Assembly: GCA_019307065.1 (NCBI GenBank)
Contig: JAFDKH010000020.1
Location: 44,226-108,225 of the forward strand
Direction: 5' to 3'
DNA from: Deltaproteobacteria bacterium
Lineage (GTDB): Bacteria; Myxococcota; B64-G9
DNA length: 64,000 nt
The notes beneath the pieces were generated by a model. The model was not told where the DNA came from. It was given only the letters and a program-made list of their open reading frames with translations, and did not search any database. Made by a program: the position numbers and the translations under genes. Shown here one piece after another: positions 49,075 to 57,234 of this stretch (position 1 is its first letter; each line of letters opens with the position of its first letter).

Positions 49075-50256
49075 ATGTCGATAGACGTTTTCGGAATATT
49101 TGGGGCCGGACTACTGACCTTTGCCACTCCGTGTATATTACCGATGATCCCAATTTACCTTTCGGCCTTGATCGGTGCGGATATTCGCAAGATCGACTCA
49201 GCTGCGCGGGGACAGCTTATTTTTCGAGCTCTGCTGTTTTCCGCCGGATTCATACTGGTTTTCACCTTGCTCGGTCTGGCGGTTTCCTCGGTGGGTGCCT
49301 TCTTGATTGCCAACAAAACAGTCATCCAGGCAATCGGTGCCCTCATAATTCTGTTGTTCGGATTGAAGTTCGTTGGCTTGATAAACATCACCTGGCTGGA
49401 CCGATTGATCCGCGCGGACGACAGAAAACTGCAGACTCGTTTCGGGGGAATCAATGCCTTCTTCATGGGTATTGTGTTCGCGGCCGGCTGGTCGCCCTGT
49501 GCCGGCCCGGTTCTGGGCTCGGTCCTGACTTACACTGCCTCGGCCACATCCGATCCTCTGACCGGCGCATTTTACTTGAGTGTCTACGGATTTGGCTTCG
49601 CCCTGCCGCTGCTTTTAGTGGCCGCCTTCGCAGAGGCCGGCTCGCGTCTGCTGAAACGGATGGGTCCCAGCCTGGGTAAGGTCGAGCGCGTGATCGGCAT
49701 CCTGATGATAATTGTGGCCGGGTCGCTAGCCGCCGATGTGATCAGCCAACAGTCGGTTAGTGCACCTGACTCGGTCGGGACCACCGAGAAAAATGTAGAC
49801 GCAGGAGTTTTGGCAAAACCGACCATGCTAGTGCTAACTTCTAGTGAATGTTCGATCTGTCGACAAATGGAGCCGATCGTCAAGGGCATAACCAGCCTGT
49901 GCGACGGCCAGGGCGTAATTATCAAAGAATATGATCTGGCCCAGCCAGCCAACCGTCCGCTGATTACGAAATATAAACTGGTGGCAACTCCCACTTTCGT
50001 GTTCCTGGATGCGAAAAGAAACGAAGTAGCTCGATTGGTGGGCCAACAAACCGATAACACGCTCAAACAAGCACTATCGGCACTGCGGGGCGTCCCCTGT
50101 CCCGGTCTGAAGCTACTCCAAAAAGATCAAGCCGGAGAGGATGCTAGCGGTGATATCTCGTGCCAAATGACTACTTTTGTCAGTAGAACCCAAAAATCTA
50201 CAGTCTCAGGAGTCGAGACCGTCGGCAGCTGCCAGACAGAAAAGAGGACCCCATGA
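49075..50256 (+). CDS. ccdA: CcdA/DsbD-type membrane protein with C-terminal thioredoxin-like domain
   Basis: LLTFATPCILPMIPIYLSALIGA; AAGWSPCAGPVLGSVL; SECSICRQMEPIV. Confidence 0.9.
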   Translation: MSIDVFGIFGAGLLTFATPCILPMIPIYLSALIGADIRKIDSAARGQLIFRALLFSAGFILVFTLLGLAVSSVGAFLIANKTVIQAIGALIILLFGLKFVGLINITWLDRLIRADDRKLQTRFGGINAFFMGIVFAAGWSPCAGPVLGSVLTYTASATSDPLTGAFYLSVYGFGFALPLLLVAAFAEAGSRLLKRMGPSLGKVERVIGILMIIVAGSLAADVISQQSVSAPDSVGTTEKNVDAGVLAKPTMLVLTSSECSICRQMEPIVKGITSLCDGQGVIIKEYDLAQPANRPLITKYKLVATPTFVFLDAKRNEVARLVGQQTDNTLKQALSALRGVPCPGLKLLQKDQAGEDASGDISCQMTTFVSRTQKSTVSGVETVGSCQTEKRTP

Positions 50257-50483
50257 AAGAATTTGAATATGAAATAACTCAACATACTAGTAATGAGTTT
50301 CAGACCCTGGCCTTTGTCTGTTCCAACTCGGGAGAATGTCGCCAAGAGCAGATTACCGGCAGCGAACTAGAAATCCTGACTGAAAAATTGAATAGTCGTG
50401 GAAAACAAGGCTGGGAATTGATACAAATCAGCTTTCGGGAAGAGATAGTTGTTGCCTTTTGGAAACGTGAACGTTCTTCGTAG
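50253..50483 (+). CDS. Small hypothetical protein (76 aa, DUF4177-like)
   Basis: ATG overlaps the ccdA stop; EYEIT...LNSRGKQGWELIQIS...VAFWKRE pattern. Confidence 0.55.
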   Translation: MKEFEYEITQHTSNEFQTLAFVCSNSGECRQEQITGSELEILTEKLNSRGKQGWELIQISFREEIVVAFWKRERSS

Positions 50484-50526
50484 GCTGTAGGCTATGCGAT
50501 AATAGATAGCCCAAAGGAGGCAGAAG

Positions 50527-51042
50527 ATGGACTACCTAGAGTCAATAGAGTTGGCAATGCGAAACGAAAAGAGCGAGATGGAGTTCTACCTCAATGAGGC
50601 CTCGCGATCCAAAAATGAATTAGCGAAAAAGATGTTCACCACGTTGGCCAATGACGAAAAGGAACACATGCAGCGAATCAAGAAATTGCATGACAGACTC
50701 GTGGCTGAAGGCAGCTGGCCCGCAGATGTGCCGATCCATGTCGCTGGCACCGACATCAAGCAGGTTCTAGACAACCTGGCGACAAATGTCGGCTCGCAGG
50801 CTAACCATGACGATGACGACATTCGTGCACTCAAGAAAGCAGCCGAGTTCGAAAGCAAAGGCGCCGCCTTTTACAAAGACATAGCCCAGGCATGTGACAA
50901 CCAAATGGAAAAGAATTTCTTCGAATTTCTGGCTGGAATAGAAAGAGAGCACCAGCTGTCGATCATGGATTCGCTGGCCTTTTTGGAGGATCCAGAAACC
51001 TGGATGATGCAGCACGAACGCTCGGGCCTCGACGGAGCCTGA
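50527..51042 (+). CDS. Rubrerythrin-type ferritin-like protein
   Basis: NDEKEHMQRIKKL; FEFLAGIEREHQLSIM. Confidence 0.85.
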   Translation: MDYLESIELAMRNEKSEMEFYLNEASRSKNELAKKMFTTLANDEKEHMQRIKKLHDRLVAEGSWPADVPIHVAGTDIKQVLDNLATNVGSQANHDDDDIRALKKAAEFESKGAAFYKDIAQACDNQMEKNFFEFLAGIEREHQLSIMDSLAFLEDPETWMMQHERSGLDGA

Positions 51043-51057
51043 GGAAAGAAAAATCGC

Positions 51058-51309
51058 ATGTCAAAACAAGTTAAATTGTTTGCCATCAGCACCTGTGGCT
51101 GGTGCAAAAAAGTAAAACGATTTCTCAAAGACAATGATATCGAATATGAATGCTGTGATGTCGATCTTCTCGGTGATGCTGAAAAGAACCAGGTTCGTGA
51201 AGAAGTTGCAAAACTGAACCCCAGAAAAACCTATCCAACCCTGGTAGTCGACGATATCGTTATAGTCGGCTACGACGAAGATCGTATGCGCGAGGTTCTG
51301 GATAGCTGA
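51058..51309 (+). CDS. Glutaredoxin-family protein
   Basis: KLFAISTCGWCKKVKRFLKDNDIEYE. Confidence 0.9.
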   Translation: MSKQVKLFAISTCGWCKKVKRFLKDNDIEYECCDVDLLGDAEKNQVREEVAKLNPRKTYPTLVVDDIVIVGYDEDRMREVLDS

Positions 51310-51347
51310 CCAAGCCGCTTATAAGAAAATCCCTGCCAAAGAACCCG

Positions 51348-51386
51348 CGAGACACATGAGACAGTTAGCTTGTCATAAATGAGACA
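51348..51386. promoter_or_regulatory. CGAGACA / TGAGACA / TGAGACA cluster (51348, 51357, 51380)
   Basis: Immediately upstream of the ArsC-sigma54 activator gene. Confidence 0.6.
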
Positions 51387-51425
51387 ACATGCTATTTCTG
51401 CAGCTCATTTGGGAGGATTTGCATA

Positions 51426-53267
51426 TTGGGATCTAAACAGAAAGTGTTGTTCTTATGCGGCGGAAATGCGTGTCGCAGCCAAATGGCTGAGGGATTCTTG
51501 CGGTCGAAAAAAACCAAAGATTTGAGCGTGTTTAGCGCAGGAATTCGAGCTGATGGGCTTCACCCTCTGGCAGTCAAGGTTATGCACGAAGTCAATATTG
51601 ACATTTCAGGCCATACATCCAAATCAGTCGCCGACTTGGGACCCCAGAGTTTTGACCTGATAATCACGCTCTGCAACGAAGCTTCCGCCTACTGTAAAAA
51701 TTATGAGCCCGACAGTAAAGCCTCCGAAACGACGAGCCGCAGCACGGAAAAAATGCCGATCTTTGTCGGTATGCCAACTCATCTACACTGGGCGGTGCCA
51801 GATCCGGCCGAAGTTCAGGGCAACGACCAGGAAATTATTGAATCATTCCGCTCAACCCGTGACCAAATAAAAAACAAACTGGATAGCATGCTGGACCTCG
51901 AATATCTATCCAGCTTGACAAATCAACGCGCGCTGACAGAAAAGATATTGGACACCCTTGAGGACGGCCTGCTTCTGCACGACGAACATAGAAACATATT
52001 CCTCTTCAATTTCGCCGCCGAGAAAATCACGGGGTACAGCCGAGATGAGGTACTGGGCGCCAATTGTCATGAGATTTTTCAACCAGGTGGTTTGTGCGGT
52101 TCAAAGTGTCCGCTGATACATGGTGACTTTGAAAGCTATACCGGCTGTCAGTATGAAGTACCCTTCAGAACTAAAGACGGTGAGGATCGCCGTCTGATGA
52201 TCCGCTCAAATCCTGTGCAATTGCTTCAAGACGGTACTCGTGGTATTGCCGCCACTATCCGGGATGTCACCGAAGTAAATAAGCTACGCTTTCGAATGAA
52301 CGAAAAGCACAGTTTTCATGGCATGGTGGGCCATTCAAAAGCCATGCAGGACGTATTTCGGATTATCCGCCAGATCACCACCTCCGATTACCCTGTACTG
52401 ATCACCGGTGATAGCGGCACCGGCAAAGAACTGGTCGCTCACGCCATTCACAACGAAAGCCGCCGAAGCCAGGGGCCTTTCGTGCCGATCAACTGCGGGG
52501 CTTTGCCGGAGAACATCTTAGAAAGCGAACTCTTCGGACATGTCAGGGGGGCCTTTACCGGCGCTATTCGAGACAAGAAAGGCCGCTTCGAATTGGCCCA
52601 TAAAGGCACCATAATGCTGGACGAATTGGGAGAACTAAGCCTGGCCTTCCAGGTCAAGCTCCTGAGAGTACTCGAACAAAAAAGTTTCGAGCCGGTCGGC
52701 GGTGAGCGTACCATAAAAGTCGATGTTCGCGTGATCAGCGCCACAAACCAAGACTTGAAAAAAATGATATCCGCCGGAAAATTCCGCGACGATTTGTTTT
52801 ACAGGCTAAGTGTTGTGCCGATCCACTTGCCTCCCTTGAGAGAACGCAAGGAGGATCTGCCGCCGTTGGTCGAACTGATACTTAAGAACATTCGCAAAGA
52901 AAGCGCTAAAGAAATCAATAATGTATCAGGTGAGGTGCTTGACATGTTCCTGACCTATAATTGGCCGGGTAACATCCGCGAGCTGATCAACATCCTGCAG
53001 TTTGCATCGGTCAGATGCGACTCGAAACAGATTTCAGCCGAACATTTGCCGCCCGAAATCCGAAATCAAAAGTCGTTAACATCTGGTGCGCGTATATCTC
53101 AACCCGACGTCAGTGAATATAGGCCTCAACGACGAAAAAGACTCAGTCGCGAAATGGTCGCCCAGGCGCTAGAAGAGGCAGGCGGCAACAAAGTCAAGGC
53201 AGCCAAACTCTTAGGAGTTGGTCGGGCAACTTTGTATCGTTTCCTCGACAAACAGCCTGTCTCATAG
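51426..53267 (+). CDS. ArsC(LMW-PTP)-PAS-sigma54 AAA+-Fis activator
   Basis: N-term FLCGGNACRSQMAEGF (CX5R), ITLCNEASAYC, VPDPAEVQG; PAS; GDSGTGKE, GAFTGA, Walker B; C-term NKVKAAKLLGVGRATLYRFL; TTG start after GGGAGG. Confidence 0.95.
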   Translation: MGSKQKVLFLCGGNACRSQMAEGFLRSKKTKDLSVFSAGIRADGLHPLAVKVMHEVNIDISGHTSKSVADLGPQSFDLIITLCNEASAYCKNYEPDSKASETTSRSTEKMPIFVGMPTHLHWAVPDPAEVQGNDQEIIESFRSTRDQIKNKLDSMLDLEYLSSLTNQRALTEKILDTLEDGLLLHDEHRNIFLFNFAAEKITGYSRDEVLGANCHEIFQPGGLCGSKCPLIHGDFESYTGCQYEVPFRTKDGEDRRLMIRSNPVQLLQDGTRGIAATIRDVTEVNKLRFRMNEKHSFHGMVGHSKAMQDVFRIIRQITTSDYPVLITGDSGTGKELVAHAIHNESRRSQGPFVPINCGALPENILESELFGHVRGAFTGAIRDKKGRFELAHKGTIMLDELGELSLAFQVKLLRVLEQKSFEPVGGERTIKVDVRVISATNQDLKKMISAGKFRDDLFYRLSVVPIHLPPLRERKEDLPPLVELILKNIRKESAKEINNVSGEVLDMFLTYNWPGNIRELINILQFASVRCDSKQISAEHLPPEIRNQKSLTSGARISQPDVSEYRPQRRKRLSREMVAQALEEAGGNKVKAAKLLGVGRATLYRFLDKQPVS

Positions 53268-53274
53268 TGTCTCG
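53258..53274. promoter_or_regulatory. Tandem TGTCTCA-TAG-TGTCTCG elements
   Basis: 10-bp phased pair, 83 bp upstream of the -24 element at 53357. Confidence 0.65.
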
Positions 53275-53356
53275 TCTGCGCCAATTTGTGTAGCTGGTAA
53301 TTTTCTATTTGTTCTCTAATCGTTGAAAACACTACATTTCTTATCGACTTCCTGAA

Positions 53357-53371
53357 TGGCACGCTCTTTGC
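53357..53371 (+). promoter_or_regulatory. sigma54 promoter TGGCAC-N5-TTGC
   Basis: TGGCACGCTCTTTGC. Confidence 0.85.
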
Positions 53372-53418
53372 GAAGTTACAAATAAAATATGCTTGACTTG
53401 CCAAGAAAAGGTAATAGT

Positions 53419-53619
53419 TTGAAAGCTCTTAATGATAATTTAGTCAGAATTTTGAAGCTTACGCGAGAGATGTTGGCATTGTCGGATGAGGGGGATAGGG
53501 ATCGGGATGATTCGTCGTGTGGGATAATTTACGGCATCCTGAGAGACACCGGCTACAAGCTTCGAAAACTGGCCGAAGAGGAGTGCGACAAACACAAGAA
53601 ATTGGGCAAATGGAACTAG
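53419..53619 (+). CDS. Small hypothetical protein (TTG start, or ATG at 53389)
   Basis: First gene after the sigma54 promoter; AAAAGG 7-8 nt before TTG; MKALNDNLVRILKLTREMLALSDEGDRDRDDSSCG. Confidence 0.6.
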   Translation: MKALNDNLVRILKLTREMLALSDEGDRDRDDSSCGIIYGILRDTGYKLRKLAEEECDKHKKLGKWN

Positions 53620-53656
53620 TGACATACATACAAACCAGAAAAAGGGAGACCTCAAA

Positions 53657-54232
53657 ATGCCAAGTGTAAAAGGAACTCAAACAGAAAAAAACCTGCTGAC
53701 TGCTTTTTCGGGTGAGTCTCAGGCCCGAAATCGATACACCTATTTCGCCAGTAAGGCAAAAAAAGACGGTTTTGTTCAAATTTCCAAGATCTTCGAAGAA
53801 ACCGCCAACCAGGAAAAAGAGCATGCCAAACGGCTTTTTAAGTATCTAGAGGGTGGTGAGTTAGAGATTACCGGTAGTTTTCCGGCCGGAGTAATCGGTC
53901 CTACTGTTGATAACTTAAAAGGATCGGCCGCCGGCGAGCATTACGAGCACACCGAGATGTATCCTCAGTTCGCCAAAGTAGCCCGTGATGAAGGTTTTGG
54001 CGAAATTGCCACAGTCTTCGAGTCCATCGCCGTAGCAGAGAAACAGCATGAAAAGCGCTACCTGGACCTGGCCGCCAACATTGAGGCCGATAGGGTGTTC
54101 AAGCGCCCAGAAAAAGTCGTTTGGCGCTGCCAAAACTGTGGTTACATCCTTGAAAGCAACTCTGCTCCCGAGAAATGTCCGGCCTGCGATCATCCCCAGG
54201 CTCATTTCGAATTGTTGGCAGAGAATTATTAG
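53657..54232 (+). CDS. rbr: Rubrerythrin
   Basis: GTQTEKNLLTAFSGESQARNRYTYFAS; C-terminal CQNCGYILESNSAPEKCPACDHPQAHF. Confidence 0.97.
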   Translation: MPSVKGTQTEKNLLTAFSGESQARNRYTYFASKAKKDGFVQISKIFEETANQEKEHAKRLFKYLEGGELEITGSFPAGVIGPTVDNLKGSAAGEHYEHTEMYPQFAKVARDEGFGEIATVFESIAVAEKQHEKRYLDLAANIEADRVFKRPEKVVWRCQNCGYILESNSAPEKCPACDHPQAHFELLAENY

Positions 54233-54258
54233 TCAAACAGAGACAAGGGAGCCCCGTC

Positions 54259-54714
54259 ATGGAAAATTTCAAATCTTTAGACGCATTGTACGACTTCGCA
54301 ATCGGTGAAGAGGAAGCAGCCGCAAAATTTTATCGCGAAATCGCCGGCAAATTGGATCGGGCCTGGATGCGCGAGACCTTCGAGCAGTTTGCCCGTGAAG
54401 AGGATGGACATAAGGCCAAGTTGCTCAAAATGAAGAGCGGCGACATTCCAGCCCTATCGCAAGAAAAAATCCTCGATCTTAAAATCGGCGATTACCTGGT
54501 CGATATCGAAACAAACGCCGATATGGACTACCAGGACGCCCTGATTGTGGCCATGAAGAAAGAAAAGGCCGCCTTCAAGATGTACACAACTCTGGCAGGC
54601 CTGGCTGATAATGAGCAAGCTAAGGAATTGCTCCTGTCATTGGCTCAGGAAGAAGCCAAGCACAAACTGCGCTTTGAGATCGAGTACGATGATGTAATTC
54701 TGAAAGAGAATTGA
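54259..54714 (+). CDS. Rubrerythrin-type ferritin-like protein
   Basis: FAIGEEEAAAKFYREIA; FAREEDGHKAKLL; AQEEAKHKLRFE. Confidence 0.85.
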   Translation: MENFKSLDALYDFAIGEEEAAAKFYREIAGKLDRAWMRETFEQFAREEDGHKAKLLKMKSGDIPALSQEKILDLKIGDYLVDIETNADMDYQDALIVAMKKEKAAFKMYTTLAGLADNEQAKELLLSLAQEEAKHKLRFEIEYDDVILKEN

Positions 54715-54744
54715 GAATAGTTCCATAAGGTACAGGAGAACAAG

Positions 54745-55119
54745 ATGACTGAAAAACTACAAATCTATAAATGTGAAATCTGTGGGAACATCGTCGAAAT
54801 GCTGCATGCCGGCCAGGGTGAACTGGTCTGCTGTGGTCAACCGATGAAGCTGTATACCGAGAACACAGTCGATGCAGCCAAAGAAAAACACGTGCCGCTC
54901 GTTGAAAAAACCGCCTCGGGCTACAAGGTAACCGTGGGCAGCGTCGAGCACCCCATGGAAGACAAACACTGGATCGAGTGGATCGAATTGATCGCCGGCG
55001 GCAAAGCCTATCGCCAGTTCCTGAATCCCGGGGACAAACCGCAGGCGGCTTTCGACGTCCAGGCGGACCAGATCACCGTTCGCGAGTACTGCAATCTGCA
55101 TGGATTGTGGAAAACCTGA
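54745..55119 (+). CDS. dfx: Desulfoferrodoxin (superoxide reductase)
   Basis: [52 protein letters not shown]. Confidence 0.97.
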   Translation: MTEKLQIYKCEICGNIVEMLHAGQGELVCCGQPMKLYTENTVDAAKEKHVPLVEKTASGYKVTVGSVEHPMEDKHWIEWIELIAGGKAYRQFLNPGDKPQAAFDVQADQITVREYCNLHGLWKT

Positions 55120-55149
55120 TCTGGGCTTTCTTTAAAAGGAGAAACTGTC

Positions 55150-55311
55150 ATGAAAAAATATGTCTGCGATGTTTGCGGTTATGTCTACGATCCCGATGCT
55201 GGCGATCCCGATAATGGCGTAGCTGCCGGCACAGCCTTCGAAGACATTCCCAACGACTGGGTATGCCCAATGTGCGGTGCCGACAAGGATTCTTTTTCAC
55301 CCCAAGACTAA
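55150..55311 (+). CDS. rub: Rubredoxin (53 aa)
   Basis: [53 protein letters not shown]; absent from the ORF track because of length. Confidence 0.97.
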   Translation: MKKYVCDVCGYVYDPDAGDPDNGVAAGTAFEDIPNDWVCPMCGADKDSFSPQD

Positions 55312-55347
55312 GTTACCTATTCTGTATCGTTCAACCGATAGCCAACC

Positions 55348-55364
55348 TGTCTCATAGTGTCTCA
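55348..55364. promoter_or_regulatory. Tandem TGTCTCA-TAG-TGTCTCA elements
   Basis: Shares the 18-nt string CCTGTCTCATAGTGTCTC with 53256-53273; 83 bp upstream of the -24 element at 55447. Confidence 0.7.
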
Positions 55365-55446
55365 TCCTGGTTGAATGGCATATCCGAAACATTCCAATCC
55401 ACTCTTACCTGACTGAAAACACGTCCCTTTTCTCCCATCTTCTATA

Positions 55447-55461
55447 TGGCACACTCTTTGC
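55447..55461 (+). promoter_or_regulatory. sigma54 promoter TGGCAC-N5-TTGC
   Basis: TGGCACACTCTTTGC. Confidence 0.85.
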
Positions 55462-55514
55462 TCTTTGTATGCTTAGCACTAGATTTCGTGAACACCTTGT
55501 ATATGGAGAAACCA

Positions 55515-55712
55515 ATGAAGGAAGTGCTCAAGCAGGAAATGCTAACCCGCATCGCCACGGCAATAGATCCCACCAAGATATCTATGATCCATGCTAGCAG
55601 ACTGCATAATCCCCATCCAAAGAGGCCTAGAGCCTCATCTAATCTCGCCAGGGCGATGCGGGAGCATTTCCACTTGAACAGTTGCTACAGGTTCAAGAGA
55701 ATAACGGACTAA
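55515..55712 (+). CDS. Small basic hypothetical protein
   Basis: First gene after the sigma54 promoter; GGAG before ATG 55515; MKEVLKQEMLTRIATAIDPTKISMIHASRLHN. Confidence 0.5.
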   Translation: MKEVLKQEMLTRIATAIDPTKISMIHASRLHNPHPKRPRASSNLARAMREHFHLNSCYRFKRITD

Positions 55713-55716
55713 CCCG

Positions 55717-56361
55717 ATGGGTACCAGCCGAAAAAAAGCCTTACAGATACTGCATGATCGCGACTTAGCCGCATTGCTGTCCTGGACCAGCAACACGCGC
55801 AGCTCACTGCGAACACTATTTTCGCTAAGCTATTCAGAAGATGATTTGATAGGCTGGCGGGCCATTGAAGGCATCGGCATAGCTGCCATGCAAATCGCAA
55901 AAAGCGATCTCGAGATGGTCAAGGACTTCTTGCGCCGGCTTTTCTGGCTGATGAACGACGAGTCCGGCGGTCTGAGCCGGCGAGCCCCCGAGGTCATCGG
56001 CGAGATTCTCTTCGGGCTGCCTTCTCTGATAAGTGAGTTTGGAATTCTTTTGTTTCACTTCACCAGGGAGGAACCCTTCGAGAGAGGGTCGTTTTCCGCC
56101 CTGGCCAGAATCTCATCCAGGGCACCGGAGCTGATCGAGGAAAACCGTGAAATCTTTCTTTCTGCTCTGGATGACCCCGATCCAGCCATCCGTGTTTATG
56201 CGCTGACGGCTCTCTCAACAGTCGAGACCGGTCTTGTTGCCCAACAAGTTGAAAAGTTGTTAAATGACCACGCGCTCGTAGCCACCTATGACTTCCCAAC
56301 TGGCAAGATAATTGAGACAACAGTCGCAGGGTTTGCCAAGCAACTGGCAACTATCAAATGA
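55717..56361 (+). CDS. HEAT-like repeat protein (DVU0298-like)
   Basis: GWRAIEGIGIAA...LRRLFWLMNDESGGLSRRAPEVIGEIL. Confidence 0.7.
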   Translation: MGTSRKKALQILHDRDLAALLSWTSNTRSSLRTLFSLSYSEDDLIGWRAIEGIGIAAMQIAKSDLEMVKDFLRRLFWLMNDESGGLSRRAPEVIGEILFGLPSLISEFGILLFHFTREEPFERGSFSALARISSRAPELIEENREIFLSALDDPDPAIRVYALTALSTVETGLVAQQVEKLLNDHALVATYDFPTGKIIETTVAGFAKQLATIK

Positions 56362-56370
56362 GGAACAGAC

Positions 56371-57177
56371 ATGCCCGAGCTACCTGAAGTCGAGACAACC
56401 GTGAGGACCTTCCGCCCCCTGGTCAAGGGTCGCCGCTTCGTTGGTTTCACCTCAAGCTGGCCCCGCCAGGTTATCCCATCGGCCCCCAAGGTAGACCGGG
56501 CTATAAGCGGTCGAAAAATCGTCAAACTCGAACGACGCGCCAAACAGATAATCTTTCACCTGGACGACGACAGCGGCCTGTTGATTCACTTGAAAATGAG
56601 CGGACGCCTGGACTGGCTGGCTAGCTCAGGTGATCGAGCCCGCCATGTCCGGGCTCGATTCCGTTTATCGGGCGGCGATACCCTGCTCTTTTGTGACGCA
56701 CGAAAGTTCGGGCGTATCAGACATGTCGCCGATCCTCAGGCTGCTCTGGCTCATTTGGGGCCCGAGCCGCTCGATCCGGCCTTCGACTCAAAGATCCTGG
56801 CTGAAATCCTGCACAGTCGAAAAAGGCGGATCAAACCCTTGCTGCTCGATCAAACCGTGATCGCCGGACTGGGCAACATTTACAGCGACGAGTCTCTTCA
56901 CCGGGCGAACATTCATCCCTTGAGTCTGTCAAACCGGCTGTGCTGGGACGAAATCAAACGCTTGCATCGTTCCATTCGCCAGGTGCTGCGTGAGGGCATC
57001 AAACGTTGTGGCACCTCATTCGACTGGGCCTATTTAGGCGGCCGCATGCAACATTATCTGAGAGTCTATCAGCGCGGCGGCAAAGCCTGCCTGGCTTGTG
57101 GTCGCCCAATAGAGGTCATTCGGGTTGGCCAGCGCTCGACTCATTTTTGCCCCAAGTGCCAGAAAATCTGCAAATAA
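56371..57177 (+). CDS. mutM: Formamidopyrimidine-DNA glycosylase
   Basis: PELPEVETTVRTFRPL; LLLDQTVIAGLGNIYSDESL; C-terminal zinc finger CLACGRPIEVIRVGQRSTHFCPKCQ. Confidence 0.95.
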   Translation: MPELPEVETTVRTFRPLVKGRRFVGFTSSWPRQVIPSAPKVDRAISGRKIVKLERRAKQIIFHLDDDSGLLIHLKMSGRLDWLASSGDRARHVRARFRLSGGDTLLFCDARKFGRIRHVADPQAALAHLGPEPLDPAFDSKILAEILHSRKRRIKPLLLDQTVIAGLGNIYSDESLHRANIHPLSLSNRLCWDEIKRLHRSIRQVLREGIKRCGTSFDWAYLGGRMQHYLRVYQRGGKACLACGRPIEVIRVGQRSTHFCPKCQKICK

Positions 57178-57234
57178 GCGAGTAGTCTCTGATACTATGC
57201 CTTTGATGTGGTCAATATAGGGGAACAGAATATT

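Noticed and set aside
56313-56319. TGAGACA heptamer near the end of the HEAT-like gene, before mutM
   Set aside because: Coding, and no TGGCAC-N5-TTGC between it and mutM
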